A DNA stretch of 7,695 nt from Lysobacteraceae bacterium (GTDB taxonomy: Bacteria > Pseudomonadota > Gammaproteobacteria > Xanthomonadales > Xanthomonadaceae): contig DMID01000202.1 of assembly GCA_003449195.1 (NCBI GenBank), forward strand, positions 450 through 8,144. The letters are read 5' to 3'. This document shows positions 1 to 7,695 of this stretch, in pieces. Within the stretch, counting starts at the first letter, position 1, and each line of letters opens with the position of its first letter. The notes beneath the pieces are model-generated. The model was given only the letters and a program-made list of their open reading frames with translations, was not told where the DNA came from and did no database searches. The translations under genes and the position numbers were made by a program.

Positions 1-1
1 C

Positions 2-937
2 ATCTACGAGGACATCCAGTTCGAGAACCCGTACGCGGCCGACGTCCTGGCACGGCTGGTGGATGAACTCACCGCCTTGCAGCAGCTCATCGGTGCCGGC
101 GACGAAGCGGCACGGGCGAGCTTCCGCGAGCGTTTCTTCGGCGCTTCGCGGCAGCGCTTCGACGAGCAATCGCTGCACGAGGGCAATTACACCTACGAGC
201 GCATCGGCTACCTGCTGGCCGACCTCACCGAGCCGCGCGCGATCAGCGTCTACCTGCCGCTGGACCGCCCCGGTTCGCTGCGCGACCTGCTGCAGGTGTT
301 CGAACGCCATGGCATCAACCTGGCCTCCATCCATTCCTCGCGCACGCCCAAGGGCGAGCTGCATTTCCGCATCGGTTTCGACAAGGACGTGAGCACCGAT
401 GCGATGCATGCCGCATCGCTGGAAATCAACACCAGCGGCATCGGCCGCGTGCTGGGCACGGTGGTGCCGTCCACGGCGGTGCGCCCGGCCTTGCCCGACG
501 GCGTGCGCCGACGCAAGGCAATGGCGGCCGACGTGGCGCCGCTGATCGCCTTGCGCGAAGCCGTGCTGGCCGATTACCTGCGCTCGTCCGGCGCCGATGC
601 ATCGCCGCCGGCATTGCTGGCGCGCGTGCTGGAAGGCATCGGCAATGCCGACATCTTCGAGCGTGACGGCCGCGTGGTCGGCGTGCTGAAACTGGACCGC
701 AGCGGTGCCGACTGGCTGGTCGACCAGATCCAGCTGGCGCCGGAATTGCAGGGGCAGGGCATGGGGCGTCGCCTGATCGAGGCTTTCGTGACCGAGGCCC
801 ATGCTGCCGGCCATGACGTGATCCTGCAGGTGCTCAAGACCAACCCGGCCAGGCGGCTGTACGAGCGCATGGGTTTCGTGGTCGAGGGCGAGGACGCGCG
901 CGAATTCCACATGCGTCTGGCCCGCCCGCAGGCCTGA
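2..937 (+). CDS. tyrA: Prephenate dehydrogenase C-terminal part fused to ACT and GNAT domains (5' end outside window)
   Basis: This is the 3' end of a gene whose frame is already open at base 2; 311 residues are visible. Prephenate dehydrogenase oxidatively decarboxylates prephenate to 4-hydroxyphenylpyruvate in tyrosine synthesis. Nucleotides 2-200 encode a helical segment (IYEDIQFENP, then FRERFF) that resembles the C-terminal dimerisation helices of the E. coli T-protein. About 239-450 encodes an ACT domain with the hallmark RPGSL...F..HGINLASIHSSRTP, as in tyrosine- or phenylalanine-sensing domains. About 505-930 encodes a GNAT acetyltransferase fold: acetyl-CoA loop QGQGMG (about 752-769) and a NPARRLYERMGF motif (842-877). 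The frame has no break. GTG at 59 and ATG at 521 are poor independent starts: the first lies inside the helical domain, and the AAGG before the second is only 2 nt from the ATG. The NAD-binding and catalytic core is outside the window, so TyrA is inferred from its tail. The GNAT substrate is unknown. ACT presence suggests feedback control by an aromatic amino acid. Confidence 0.82.
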   Translation: MYEDIQFENPYAADVLARLVDELTALQQLIGAGDEAARASFRERFFGASRQRFDEQSLHEGNYTYERIGYLLADLTEPRAISVYLPLDRPGSLRDLLQVFERHGINLASIHSSRTPKGELHFRIGFDKDVSTDAMHAASLEINTSGIGRVLGTVVPSTAVRPALPDGVRRRKAMAADVAPLIALREAVLADYLRSSGADASPPALLARVLEGIGNADIFERDGRVVGVLKLDRSGADWLVDQIQLAPELQGQGMGRRLIEAFVTEAHAAGHDVILQVLKTNPARRLYERMGFVVEGEDAREFHMRLARPQA

Positions 938-949
938 GCCCGGCGGGCT
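937..949 (+). terminator. Short GC hairpin at the tyrA stop codon, weak terminator candidate
   Basis: AGCCC, loop GGC, GGGCT form a perfect 5-bp stem that begins on the last base of the TGA stop. No T-tract follows, so it is not a canonical intrinsic terminator. It may mark the 3' end of the mRNA or be a chance GC-rich fold. The 130-base convergent gap (938-1067) holds no gene that I can support. Confidence 0.25.
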
Positions 950-1052
950 GTCGCATGCCGCGTGTGCCTGCCTTGCACCCGGCGCTTGCGGGGGCGGTAC
1001 GGGCATGTCGCCGCGCCGCATTCGTTGCCGAGTTTGATCGTGGCGGATGGCC

Positions 1053-1066
1053 GGCGCGGATGCGCC
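1053..1066 (-). terminator. Short GC hairpin just after the reductase stop codon, weak terminator candidate
   Basis: GGCGC, loop GGAT, GCGCC is a perfect 5-bp stem-loop. On the minus strand it starts one base beyond the TGA stop of the short-chain reductase. No run of T follows on that strand. It could stabilise the transcript end or help termination in the gap between two convergent genes, but a chance origin is possible in DNA this GC-rich. Confidence 0.25.
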
Positions 1067-1067
1067 T

Positions 1068-1829
1068 TCAGTCGCGGACCAGCCCGCCGTCCACCACCAG
1101 GTTCTGCCCAGTCACCGCGCGCGACCACGGCGAGGCGAAGAACAGCACCGCATCGGCAAATTCCTCCGGCGTGGTGACGTGCCCCACCGGCGTGGCCGAA
1201 GCGATGTAGTCGAACACCGCTTCCGGCGTGGCGGCGCTGGCATCGGTGGTGCGCAGCAGGCCGCCGGACACCATGTTGACGGTGATGCCGTCCGCGCCGA
1301 GGTCGCCGGCCAGCGTGCGGGTCAGCGACAGCAGCGCGGCCTTGGCGGCAGTGTAGTCGTGGTAGGGCACCACCGGGTTCTGGAACAGGTTGGTGCCGAC
1401 GTTGATGACCCGGCCGAAGTGCAGCCCGCGCATGCCGGGCAGGGTGGCCTGCACGGTGTTCAGCGCGCCGCGCACGCTGCCTTCGAACTGGGCTGAAAAA
1501 TCCTGCCAGCCGATCGCGTCGGCCTTGGCCCGGGCATCGCCGTTGAAGCTGAAGTCGGCCAGCGCGTTGTTGATCACGGTGCTGATCGGGCGCCCGAAGT
1601 GCGCCTGCGCCGCGCTGACGAGTGCCCGCACCTGGGCAAGGTCGGTGACGTCGGCCTGCACGGCCAGCGCGGCCGGGCCGAGTTCGGCGGCCAGCGCCTC
1701 GGCCGCCTCGCGGCTGCGTCGCCAGTTGACGATCACGGATGCGCCCTCGCGGGCAAAGGCATGGGCGATCGCGCGGCCGAGGCCGCGTCCGGCGCCGGTG
1801 ACCAGGGCGAGTTGTCGAGAAAGCTGCAT
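1068..1829 (-). CDS. Short-chain dehydrogenase/reductase, FabG-like (3-oxoacyl-ACP reductase family)
   Basis: A complete 253-residue classical SDR, probably a cytoplasmic NAD(P)H-dependent oxidoreductase. The Rossmann motif TGAGRGLG is at residues 11-18. VINNALADFSF (85-95) takes the place of the usual NNAG strand. The active-site pair is Tyr159 and Lys163 in YTAAK. Thr146 sits 13 residues before Tyr159, where most SDRs have the catalytic serine. The segment GTNLFQNPVVPYHDYTAAK and the C-terminal TGQNLVVDGGLV match, from memory, a FabG-like subgroup usually annotated as 3-oxoacyl-ACP reductase, in which the Thr appears conserved. The ATG at 1829 is preferred over upstream in-frame starts because GGAG lies 5 nt before it, a promoter-like TATACT lies about 28 nt upstream, and the N-terminus fits the family. 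It is convergent with tyrA and divergent from dapB, so it is probably transcribed alone. The real substrate cannot be read from sequence, and a role in fatty acid elongation is not established. Confidence 0.9.
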   Translation of the reverse strand: MQLSRQLALVTGAGRGLGRAIAHAFAREGASVIVNWRRSREAAEALAAELGPAALAVQADVTDLAQVRALVSAAQAHFGRPISTVINNALADFSFNGDARAKADAIGWQDFSAQFEGSVRGALNTVQATLPGMRGLHFGRVINVGTNLFQNPVVPYHDYTAAKAALLSLTRTLAGDLGADGITVNMVSGGLLRTTDASAATPEAVFDYIASATPVGHVTTPEEFADAVLFFASPWSRAVTGQNLVVDGGLVRD

Positions 1830-1834
1830 GGGCA

Positions 1835-1838
1835 CTCC
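1835..1838 (-). promoter_or_regulatory. Shine-Dalgarno GGAG of the short-chain reductase
   Basis: On the minus strand GGAG is followed by TGCCC and then ATG, a spacing of 5 nt. This decides the start at 1829 rather than the longer in-frame extension to 2024, which would run through the intergenic region. Confidence 0.65.
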
Positions 1839-1856
1839 GCTGGCGGAAGGGCATGC

Positions 1857-1862
1857 AGTATA
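1857..1862 (-). promoter_or_regulatory. Probable -10 element (TATACT) of the short-chain reductase
   Basis: The minus strand reads TATACT here, five of six matches to the sigma-70 consensus TATAAT. It would place transcription start near 1850 and leave a leader of about 20 nt that contains the GGAG ribosome site. I found no convincing -35 hexamer at 16-18 bp spacing, so the call rests on the -10 box and its distance to the start codon. Confidence 0.45.
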
Positions 1863-1952
1863 CGGAGCCGCCGCGTGCAGGCCCGTGTGTAGGAGGGCGT
1901 GGCATCCGTTGCCGTTTGCATGGGGCGCTGGTTCGACTTGGCCTGCATCCAT

Positions 1953-1974
1953 CTTGCGGATGGCTTGCGGATGG
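1953..1974 (+). repeat. Perfect 11-bp tandem repeat (CTTGCGGATGG x2) in the divergent intergenic region
   Basis: Two adjoining identical copies, CTTGCGGATGG at 1953-1963 and 1964-1974. A CCATC at 1949-1953 can pair with the GATGG of either copy, so alternative stem-loops are possible. The repeat lies between the reductase start (1829) and the dapB start (2059), about 90 bp from each gene's proposed -10 box. Its position and helical-turn-like period would suit a regulator-binding site, but no known operator is recognised. Confidence 0.6.
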
Positions 1975-2046
1975 AGCCGAACCTGTTCTTCCTCGGCGCC
2001 GGCAATGCATGTGCCTGATTCCATGCGTGCATGGGCCGCGTCGGGC

Positions 2047-2052
2047 TACCAT
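2047..2052 (+). promoter_or_regulatory. Possible -10 element (TACCAT) for a leaderless dapB transcript
   Basis: TACCAT matches four of six bases of TATAAT, including the conserved TA and final T. It ends 6 bp before the dapB ATG, so transcription would start at or next to the A of the ATG. No Shine-Dalgarno sequence is evident before the ATG, which fits a leaderless mRNA. No good -35 box is visible, so the call is tentative. Confidence 0.35.
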
Positions 2053-2058
2053 CGGCGA

Positions 2059-2775
2059 ATGAACACGCACTCTCCCGTCCGCATCGTCATCCATGGCGCC
2101 TCCGGGCGCATGGGCCAATCCCTGCTGCGACTGGCGGCGGAAACCGCCGGTATCGAGGTGGTGGCCGCAGTGGTCCGCAAGGCGCCGGCACAGCGCGTCA
2201 TCGATGGCATCCCGTTCTTCGCCTCCACTGAGATGGGCGGCCTGCCTGCGTTCGACGTCTTGATCGATTTCAGCCTGCCGGATGCTTTCGACCCGGTGCT
2301 GGCCCAATGCGTGCAGCGTGGCGCGGCCCTGGTGTCCGGCACCACGGGCCTGTCCGATGCGCAGCGGCATGCGCTGGATGCGGCGGCGGCCCGCATCGCG
2401 CTGGTCTGGGCATCCAACTTCAGCCTCGGCGTGGCGGTGCTGACCGATCTGGTCGAGCGTGCGGCGGCGGCCTTGCCGGGCTGGGATTGCGACATCGTCG
2501 AGGCTCATCACGTGCACAAGAAGGATGCGCCTTCCGGCACCGCGCTGAGCTTGGGCGCGGCGGCCGAAACCGCCGGCGCCGCGCCGCGCTATGCCAGCCT
2601 GCGGGCTGGCGACATCGTCGGCGAGCATCTGGTCCAGTTCACCGGGTTGGGCGAGCGGGTGGAACTGGTGCACCGGGCCACCAATCGCGACATTTTTGCC
2701 CGTGGCGCCTTGCACGTGGCGGCGCGGCTGGCCGGTCGGCCGGCCGGCAGTTACCGGGTACGCGACTTGCTGTGA
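2059..2775 (+). CDS. dapB: 4-hydroxy-tetrahydrodipicolinate reductase
   Basis: A complete 238-residue DapB. The enzyme reduces the dehydrated form of 4-hydroxy-tetrahydrodipicolinate with NAD(P)H, giving tetrahydrodipicolinate for lysine and meso-diaminopimelate. The nucleotide-binding loop GASGRMG is at residues 13-19, followed by IDFSLP (69-74), SGTTGL (93-98) and ASNFSLGV (118-125). The signature EAHHVHKKDAPSGTA (148-162) carries His150, His151 and Lys154, equivalent to His159, His160 and Lys163 of E. coli. RAGDIVGEH (182-190) is also typical. It is about 35 residues shorter than the E. coli protein (273), mainly between the second strand of the Rossmann fold and IDFSLP. Arg40-Lys41 after that strand may contact the cofactor phosphate. 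ATG 2059 is chosen because the family N-terminus begins just before VRIVIHG; the in-frame ATG at 2023 would add 12 residues unlike the family. No clear ribosome site precedes it. A 256-base gap with its own promoter separates it from carA. Confidence 0.95.
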   Translation: MNTHSPVRIVIHGASGRMGQSLLRLAAETAGIEVVAAVVRKAPAQRVIDGIPFFASTEMGGLPAFDVLIDFSLPDAFDPVLAQCVQRGAALVSGTTGLSDAQRHALDAAAARIALVWASNFSLGVAVLTDLVERAAAALPGWDCDIVEAHHVHKKDAPSGTALSLGAAAETAGAAPRYASLRAGDIVGEHLVQFTGLGERVELVHRATNRDIFARGALHVAARLAGRPAGSYRVRDLL

Positions 2776-2787
2776 GGGCTTCGGCCC
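2776..2787 (+). terminator. GGGC-TTCG-GCCC hairpin directly after the dapB stop
   Basis: A perfect 4-bp stem closed by a C(UUCG)G tetraloop, one of the most stable RNA tetraloops. It begins at the first base after the TGA of dapB. No T-tract follows, so it would be a weak intrinsic terminator at best; it could protect the dapB 3' end. A second inverted repeat nearby, CCGTCC (2813-2818) with GGACGG (2828-2833), has a 9-nt loop and also lacks a T-tract. Confidence 0.35.
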
Positions 2788-2890
2788 AGCGCGGCGATCG
2801 CGGTCGTCCTGTCCGTCCGCGCCGCGTGGACGGTGGTCGATGGCAGCGACGGTCCGCTGAACGGTGTCGGCCCGGGTGAGGTTGCCGCAA

Positions 2891-2920
2891 CTGGCACCGA
2901 CGCGCCGCGCCCGGTACAAT
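2891..2920 (+). promoter_or_regulatory. Probable sigma-70 promoter of carA-carB-greA
   Basis: CTGGCA (2891-2896, four of six matches to TTGACA) and TACAAT (2915-2920, five of six matches to TATAAT) are separated by 18 bp. Transcription would begin near 2927, leaving a leader of about 105 nt before carA. It lies 116 bases beyond the dapB stop, so carAB can be transcribed independently of dapB. I see no obvious ArgR box (two AT-rich half-sites) over the promoter. Confidence 0.6.
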
Positions 2921-2952
2921 TCCCGCTCGCCTGTTAACCCCTCCACGGACCG

Positions 2953-3018
2953 GAAAGCCACCGCGTCCGCGGTTTCTTGCAGCCGCAAGCAGGGGGAACA
3001 CAGGGTTCCATTCACCCC
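2953..3018 (+). promoter_or_regulatory. Structured 5' leader of carA, possible cis-regulatory element
   Basis: Three hairpins can be drawn. The first is ACCGC-GTCC-GCGGT (2960-2973); it can be extended by GAAA (2953-2956) with TTTC (2973-2976) around a bulge, and the run TTTCTT follows, so it is terminator-like. The second is CTTGC-AGCC-GCAAG (2976-2989). The third is GGAAC-ACAGG-GTTCC (2995-3009), extendable by GGG (2992-2994) with a CCC in 3015-3018 and ending beside the carA ribosome site. The GGGGG at 2992-2996 could also pair with CCCCC at 3027-3031 just before the start codon, or with CCCC at 2938-2941. I see no ATG or GTG in the leader, so a leader-peptide attenuator is not supported. 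No known RNA family is recognised. Confidence 0.4.
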
Positions 3019-3022
3019 AAGG
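3019..3022 (+). promoter_or_regulatory. Shine-Dalgarno AAGG of carA
   Basis: AAGG lies 9 nt before the GTG at 3032. It supports that GTG as the start rather than the ATG at 2864, whose frame would begin upstream of the carA promoter. Confidence 0.5.
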
Positions 3023-3031
3023 CGATCCCCC

Positions 3032-4153
3032 GTGACTGAAACCGCAATTCTGGTCCTCGAAGACGGCACCGTGTTCGAGGGCGACTCCATAGGCGCGACC
3101 GGCCTTTCCGTGGGCGAGGTGGTGTTCAACACCGCCATGACCGGCTACCAGGAAATCCTGACCGACCCGTCCTATGCCCGCCAGATGGTCACGCTGACCT
3201 ATCCGCACATCGGCAACACCGGCTGCACCGACCAGGACGACGAGGCCGGGCAAGTCTGGTGCTCGGGCCTGATCGTGCGCGACGTGCCGCGCCGGCCCAG
3301 CAACTGGCGTAGCCAGGTGTCGCTGCCGGAGTGGCTCAAGGCGCGCGGCGTGGTGGCCATCGCCGGCCTGGATACCCGCAAATTGACCCGCATCCTGCGC
3401 GAGCGCGGCTCGCAGAACGGCGCGCTGATGGCCGGCAAGATCGACGTGGACGCCGCACTGGAAGCCGCGCGCAAGTTCCCGGGCCTTAAGGGCATGGATC
3501 TGGCCAAGGTGGTGTCCACCGCCGAGCGCTACCCGTGGAGCGAGGGCGAGCTGGACCTGGACAAGAATGCCTTCGTCCAGGCCGCGCCGAAGTACAAGGT
3601 GGTGGCCTACGATTTCGGCGTGAAGCGCAACATCCTGCGCATGCTGGCCGAGCGCGGCTGCGAGGTCACCGTGGTGCCGGCGCAGACCCCGGCGGCCGAG
3701 GTGCTGGCGCTGAAGCCCGATGGCGTGTTCCTGTCCAACGGCCCGGGCGACCCGGAGCCCTGCGATTACGCGATCGCCGCGATCCGCGAATTCATCGCCG
3801 CCAGGGTGCCGACCTTCGGCATTTGCCTGGGCCACCAGCTGCTCGGTCTGGCCGCCGGCGCGCGCACGATGAAGATGCCGCACGGCCATCACGGCGCCAA
3901 CCATCCGGTGCAGGACCTGGATTCCGGCCGGGTGATGATCACCTCGCAGAACCACGGCTTCTGCATCGACGAGGCCAGCCTGCCGGCCAATGCGCGCGTG
4001 ACCCACCGCTCGCTGTTCGACGGCAGCAACCAGGGCATCGCCCTGACCGACGCACCGGCCTTCGGCTTCCAGGGCCATCCGGAAGCCAGCCCCGGCCCGC
4101 ACGACGTTTCCCCGCTGTTCGACCGCTTCGTTGCGCTGATGGAGGCGCGTTGA
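3032..4153 (+). CDS. carA: Carbamoyl-phosphate synthase small subunit (glutaminase)
   Basis: A complete 373-residue CarA, close to the 382 of E. coli. It hydrolyses glutamine and channels ammonia to CarB, which makes carbamoyl phosphate for pyrimidines and arginine. The N-terminal half has the CarA-specific domain (TAILVLEDGTVFEG, then GEVVFNTAMTGYQEILTDPS). The C-terminal half is a class I glutamine amidotransferase: GPGDPEPC, then FGICLGHQLL with nucleophile Cys265, and GFQGHPEASPGP with His349 and Glu351. These match E. coli Cys269, His353 and Glu355 with a constant offset of four. The start is GTG at 3032: it has an AAGG ribosome site and gives the family N-terminus. The extension back to 2864 would add 56 unrelated residues and run across the promoter. 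Its stop is one base before the carB ATG, which suggests coupled translation of the two subunits. In P. aeruginosa an extra gene lies between carA and carB; none is present here. Confidence 0.97.
   Translation: MTETAILVLEDGTVFEGDSIGATGLSVGEVVFNTAMTGYQEILTDPSYARQMVTLTYPHIGNTGCTDQDDEAGQVWCSGLIVRDVPRRPSNWRSQVSLPEWLKARGVVAIAGLDTRKLTRILRERGSQNGALMAGKIDVDAALEAARKFPGLKGMDLAKVVSTAERYPWSEGELDLDKNAFVQAAPKYKVVAYDFGVKRNILRMLAERGCEVTVVPAQTPAAEVLALKPDGVFLSNGPGDPEPCDYAIAAIREFIAARVPTFGICLGHQLLGLAAGARTMKMPHGHHGANHPVQDLDSGRVMITSQNHGFCIDEASLPANARVTHRSLFDGSNQGIALTDAPAFGFQGHPEASPGPHDVSPLFDRFVALMEAR
4141..4145 (+). promoter_or_regulatory. Shine-Dalgarno GGAGG of carB inside the end of carA
   Basis: GGAGG lies in the last codons of carA, 9 nt before the carB ATG at 4155. 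This strong site, with a 1-nt intergenic gap, favours matched production of the two subunits. Confidence 0.7.
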
Positions 4154-4154
4154 C

Positions 4155-7396
<3,242 letters not shown>

Positions 7397-7400
<4 letters not shown>

Positions 7401-7695
7401 GAGCTCCCATCACCGCCAAGGGCGCCGTGCGCCTGCGCGAGGAACTCGAACACCTCAAGTCGGTGAAGCGTCCGGCCATCATTGCCGCGATCGCCGAAGC
7501 GCGCGAACACGGCGATCTCAAGGAGAACGCCGAATACCACGCCGCGCGCGAGGAGCAGGGCTTCATCGAAGGCCGCATCAAGCTGCTGGAAGGCGAGCTT
7601 TCGCACGCCGAGGTCATCGACGTGTCCAAGCTCAATGCCGGCAGCAAGGTGGTGTTCGGCGCCAGCGTCACGCTGGCCGACGTGGAAACCGACGA
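7397..7695 (+). CDS. greA: Transcription elongation factor GreA (3' end outside window)
   Basis: The first 99 residues of GreA, out of a usual length of about 158. GreA enters the secondary channel of RNA polymerase and stimulates cleavage of backtracked RNA so that elongation can resume. The N-terminal coiled coil is complete: LREELEHLKSVKRP, then EAREHGDLKENAEYHAARE. The acidic tip residues Asp40 and Glu43 correspond to Asp41 and Glu44 of E. coli. The visible end (VVFGASVTLADVETD) enters the C-terminal FKBP-like domain. The ATG overlaps the carB TGA as ATGA, and an AAGGAG lies 8 nt upstream, so translation is probably coupled to carB. The carB-greA order is shared with Pseudomonas and other gammaproteobacteria. 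The rest of the gene and its terminator lie beyond the window. Confidence 0.97.

Noticed and set aside
59..61. GTG as the start of a stand-alone ACT-GNAT protein
   Set aside because: The frame is open to the window edge, and the residues before it (IYEDIQFENP) match TyrA helices. No ribosome site precedes it.
521..937. Stand-alone GNAT gene starting at ATG 521
   Set aside because: The AAGG upstream is only 2 nt from the ATG, and the GNAT fold appears to begin slightly before it. A fused domain fits better.
955..1209. Small plus-strand frame in the tyrA-reductase gap
   Set aside because: Mostly antisense to the reductase, with no ribosome site or recognisable domain.
1830..2024. N-terminal extension of the short-chain reductase to 2024
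   Set aside because: The SDR fold begins at MQLSRQLALVTGAG. A GGAG ribosome site and a TATACT box support the start at 1829.
2007..2026. Inverted GCATG...CATGC pair upstream of dapB as an operator
   Set aside because: Only 5 bp per arm with a 10-bp spacer, among several scattered GCATG copies; too weak to call.
1390..2058. N-terminal extension of dapB by up to 223 codons
   Set aside because: The extension is antisense to the reductase and bears no resemblance to DapB. The family N-terminus starts at 2059.
2864..3031. N-terminal extension of carA by 56 codons from ATG 2864
   Set aside because: It would start before the TACAAT promoter and read through the leader. CarA proteins begin near TAILVLEDGT.
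574..3138. Open frame of 854 codons on the minus strand across tyrA, the reductase region, dapB and the carA start
   Set aside because: It runs antisense to tyrA, dapB and carA and out of frame with the reductase, and crosses all the intergenic regions. Its product is low-complexity Arg/Gly/Ala sequence with no domain; a GC-rich artefact.

Overview
The window looks like a chromosomal housekeeping region of a high-GC gammaproteobacterium, most likely in the Xanthomonadales/Lysobacterales. Three things point there: strong G/C preference at third codon positions, a short (238-residue) DapB, and the order dapB-carA-carB-greA with no extra gene between carA and carB. This placement rests on recalled protein similarity and gene order, not on a search. 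I see no mobile element, CRISPR array, tRNA, rRNA, phage gene or obvious pseudogene.

Layout. Positions 2-937 (+) carry the 3' end of a prephenate dehydrogenase (TyrA) gene. The visible part has the end of the TyrA helical domain, then an ACT domain, then a GNAT acetyltransferase domain, all in one open frame. Facing it across 130 bases is a short-chain dehydrogenase/reductase of a FabG-like subgroup, complement(1068-1829). A 229-base divergent region (1830-2058) separates that gene from dapB (2059-2775, +). It holds a likely reductase promoter, a perfect 11-bp tandem repeat and a possible leaderless promoter for dapB. The 256-base gap between dapB and carA holds a stem-loop at the dapB stop, a plausible sigma-70 promoter ending in TACAAT, and a leader of about 105 nt that can fold into several hairpins. 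Then follow carA (3032-4153), carB (4155-7400) and the 5' part of greA (7397 to the window end). These are packed tightly: 1 base between carA and carB, and a 4-base ATGA overlap between carB and greA. They are probably one transcript.

Function. TyrA makes 4-hydroxyphenylpyruvate for tyrosine. DapB makes tetrahydrodipicolinate for lysine and peptidoglycan. CarA and CarB make carbamoyl phosphate for pyrimidines and arginine. GreA rescues backtracked RNA polymerase. The carA-carB-greA genes are conventional. The points most worth following are the TyrA-ACT-GNAT fusion, the structured carA leader and the possible leaderless start of dapB. I do not see a clearly novel multi-gene system here.
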